From Acidimicrobiia bacterium UBA1281 (lineage in GTDB: Bacteria; Actinomycetota; Acidimicrobiia; Actinomarinales; Actinomarinaceae): a stretch of 25,981 bases of DNA. This document shows positions 23,837-25,981 of the stretch, one piece after another. Both the position numbers and the translations under genes were made by a program. The DNA lies in the NCBI GenBank assembly GCA_002308095.1, contig DBUV01000080.1:12586-38566 (forward strand), written 5' to 3'. Under the pieces are notes generated by a model, which worked only from the letters and a program-made list of their open reading frames with translations, was not told where the DNA came from and did no database searches. The stretch's first letter is position 1; each line of letters starts with the position of its first letter.

Positions 23837-25981
23837 TTACAAAGATTTAGCAGTTTTTTTATTATGATAATTTGCCCACAATACAAGTAATGTAGGAAGA
23901 ATTAAAATTGAAGCTACCAAGGCAAAGCCAATTGATACTAAAACAACTTGGCCCATTTGTTGAAACGGTTTCAATGTTGAAGTTGTTAAAATTCCAAACC
24001 CAGCCATAGTGGTAAAAGCTGATCCAAATAAAGACCCACCTGTTGTCTTCAATGTTGTTGTTATTGCTGAAACAGGATTCGAATCTTTGTTCAATGCCTC
24101 TCTAAATCTGTTTGTGACGTGGATAACAAATGGAACACCTATTCCAATTGCAATACCCGTTAATGTAGCGGTTACTGGGTTTAAAGGAATTTCTAATAAA
24201 TTCATTCCTAAATAGGTACCCATAACTATTGCAATTACTGGAAAAATTGTAACTACACCAAGAAATGGTCTTCTTAAATCAATCCAATAATAAATAATCA
24301 GAAAGAGCATTGATGAAAATATCGCAAAGACTAATGATTGAAACTGTGAAGCAGAAATCAAATCACTAACACTATTTGTGACTATGCTGTCGTTTGTAGC
24401 AGCAACATTGACTCCTAATTCAATGACTGGCTGAAAAGCTGCATATATATCATCAGTTAGTTGCCTCGAACCTTCTGAACCAGCAGAAGTAGTTATTTTA
24501 ATTTGTTGAGCGGTAAAAACTTCTTGATCATCTAAATATAAAGATCCAAAAAATGTAATAGGGTCCTTGGCAAGAAGAAATTTATATAGTCCGTCAACAT
24601 CACCGCTAGAGGATACTTTTAGTGCATCTAGCCCTTCGCCAGACATGATCTCCACACCATATGACATTAATCCTGAAACCAACTCCATATCTGGAGCTTG
24701 TGGTGGTGCTCCTGGAATGGCATCTTGTGGGGCCAGCATGGCACCAAGTGAAGCTACTACAGATTCATTTGCTACATTTTCACCAAAGGTAACAATATTA
24801 TCTGCACCAGCTAAATCTCCTATAGCATCAATTATTGCATTATGAATTTCAGGTGTAGCTAAATTATCCCCTTCCAACAAAACAGATGTAGTCTCTCCAA
24901 ATCCTCCTCCAAATTCATCTGTCAAAACTGCAAGTGTTGCAACAACTGGATCATCTTCTGGAAGGAAATCGGTAAAATTAAATACTGTATCTAAGTTTGT
25001 GAAGCTAACGTAGCCATAACTAGACACTCCAATTAATAATGCGATGCTGATAAGTTTCAATTTCCTAGGAATAATTGAACTAGCTCCAGCTATTTTATTT
25101 AGTACACTTTCACCGGATGATGAAAAAGCATCCCTACTGATAGAGTTTTTAGTTTCAGCTCGTTTATCAAGTAATGATCGTATGGCGGGTACAAAAGTCA
25201 TCACAAGAAGTAATGCAAACAATATACCGAAAGAAACAGTGATTCCAAAATCTTTAAATTCAGGTAATGGGGAAACTACATTTGAGAGAAAGCCAACAAT
25301 TGTAGCTAATGTCGCTAAGGATAAGGCAATTCCTACTGAGCTTAATGTATTCTTGGTTGAGTCATTAATTGATTGACCATTACCTAATTCTTCTCTGTAT
25401 CTACCCGTAAAGTGGATTGCATAATCAACACCCAGACCAATTAATAGGATTGGTCCAATTTGTGAAATTTGATTTGGTGGACCTATTATATCCAAGAAAC
25501 CAGGTCCCAACAGTGCCCCTACTCCTTGCATCCATCCGATAGAAAGCAAAATTGTTCCAAGACTCAAAAGTAGATCGCTGAGAGTTCGTCTTGATGATTT
25601 GAAAAAGCCGTAACCTTTTCTTGGTCTAATAAAAAATATATATGCAAGAACGCCTAAAATAATAAGAAAAGCTTTTCCAAAAAGAACTCCTATTTCACTA
25701 ATAAAATCATCTTGATCGCCTCCAAGAAGTAAACCAAATGAGAAACCACTAACATTTATTGTTTCAAATTTGCTGGAAACTGAGGTAAGTTCATCACTTA
25801 ATGCAACTTCCATACGTGGTTGCTCTATGAAAGCAGCGTCGCTTCCACCAAACTCCTCAGCAATTTTCGCACTATCAATTGTAATTATTGCCAATCCAGC
25901 AGTTGAAGTGGTAGCTTCTGAATCATAGTTTTCTGACAACAATGCAGAGGCGAAAGCTTGAAATTCTGGGGGCATCTGAGC
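23837..25981 (-). CDS. RND/MMPL-family transporter (5' end beyond right edge)
   Basis: Integral membrane exporter of the RND superfamily, in the COG1033/MMPL-type branch. 714 codons are present. The frame is open to base 25981, so the first ATG at 25975 is probably internal and the N-terminal helix and part of the first external domain are missing. Two half-repeats are visible. The first membrane block holds GLGVDYAIHF, with the proton-relay pair Asp184-Tyr185 (counted from 25975). The equivalent place in the second block is GIGVPFVIHV, with Pro615-Phe616, so the acidic residue is lost there. External domain two spans about 330-550. It is followed on the same strand by the Nif3-like gene. The cargo, perhaps lipids or hydrophobic compounds, is unknown. 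Confidence 0.9.
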   Translation of the reverse strand, partial: AQMPPEFQAFASALLSENYDSEATTSTAGLAIITIDSAKIAEEFGGSDAAFIEQPRMEVALSDELTSVSSKFETINVSGFSFGLLLGGDQDDFISEIGVLFGKAFLIILGVLAYIFFIRPRKGYGFFKSSRRTLSDLLLSLGTILLSIGWMQGVGALLGPGFLDIIGPPNQISQIGPILLIGLGVDYAIHFTGRYREELGNGQSINDSTKNTLSSVGIALSLATLATIVGFLSNVVSPLPEFKDFGITVSFGILFALLLVMTFVPAIRSLLDKRAETKNSISRDAFSSSGESVLNKIAGASSIIPRKLKLISIALLIGVSSYGYVSFTNLDTVFNFTDFLPEDDPVVATLAVLTDEFGGGFGETTSVLLEGDNLATPEIHNAIIDAIGDLAGADNIVTFGENVANESVVASLGAMLAPQDAIPGAPPQAPDMELVSGLMSYGVEIMSGEGLDALKVSSSGDVDGLYKFLLAKDPITFFGSLYLDDQEVFTAQQIKITTSAGSEGSRQLTDDIYAAFQPVIELGVNVAATNDSIVTNSVSDLISASQFQSLVFAIFSSMLFLIIYYWIDLRRPFLGVVTIFPVIAIVMGTYLGMNLLEIPLNPVTATLTGIAIGIGVPFVIHVTNRFREALNKDSNPVSAITTTLKTTGGSLFGSAFTTMAGFGILTTSTLKPFQQMGQVVLVSIGFALVASILILPTLLVLWANYHNKKTAKSL

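Noticed and set aside
25044-25376. Plus-strand open frames within the transporter gene (also 24567-24845)
   Set aside because: They mirror the membrane-protein coding strand, with no ribosome site and no family signature.
1-25981. Mobile elements, CRISPR arrays, toxin-antitoxin or phage-defence genes
   Set aside because: No transposase or integrase motifs, direct-repeat arrays or defence-protein domains were seen; the window is biosynthetic and housekeeping content.

Overview
The window is a dense, AT-rich bacterial stretch. It looks like a streamlined genome: most neighbouring genes overlap by 1-20 bases or sit within a few bases, and the only sizeable gene-free interval, 19374-19790, holds the RNase P RNA. 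Three things suggest a low-GC marine actinobacterium (Acidimicrobiia, Candidatus Actinomarinales-like). They are the Nif3 / C4-zinc-ribbon / RNase H gene order known from mycobacteria, an F420-dependent glucose-6-phosphate-dehydrogenase-family enzyme, and an actinobacterial-type LeuB. This placement is inference from gene content and was not tested by phylogeny.

Layout. (1) Bases 1-6072, minus strand: one apparent transcription unit reading queG > ilvD > metallophosphoesterase > ROK sugar kinase > a divergent luciferase-like protein > an AlaC-like aminotransferase cut by the left edge. (2) Bases 6073-6202: a compact divergent control region. It has a symmetric -10-like palindrome, a 16-residue leader peptide rich in Leu, Val and Ile codons, and a hairpin plus U-run terminator just before ilvB. 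This is a transcription attenuator for branched-chain amino acid synthesis. (3) Bases 6203-12566, plus strand: ilvB-ilvN-ilvC-leuA-leuB followed by a nitroreductase-family gene. (4) Bases 12547-19373, plus strand: a TrmH/SpoU RNA methyltransferase and a DEDDh exonuclease run straight into a cytochrome c maturation (System I) cluster, ccmA-B-C-E-F-H, a CcmI-like TPR protein and a CcmG-like thioredoxin. No ccmD is visible. (5) Bases 19374-19790: rnpB with a strong 3' hairpin. (6) Bases 19791-21504, plus strand: an F420-dependent LLM oxidoreductase and a TSUP/TauE-type membrane transporter. (7) Bases 21497-25981, minus strand: an RND/MMPL transporter (5' end beyond the right edge), then Nif3-like, zinc-ribbon coiled-coil, RNase HI and a small membrane protein.

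How the genes work together. IlvBN, IlvC and IlvD carry pyruvate to the valine and leucine oxo-acids (and the isoleucine branch), and LeuA and LeuB take the valine oxo-acid towards leucine. leuCD and a clear ilvE are not in the window. The leader peptide suggests that the plus-strand operon senses Leu/Val/Ile tRNA charging, while ilvD is driven from the opposite strand. The ccm genes load heme onto apocytochrome c outside the membrane. The most interesting signals are the ilvB attenuator with its shared divergent promoter, and the several non-canonical key residues in the ccm genes (H-loop of CcmA, WWD motif of CcmC, CxxC of the thioredoxin). I found no mobile element, CRISPR array or defence system.
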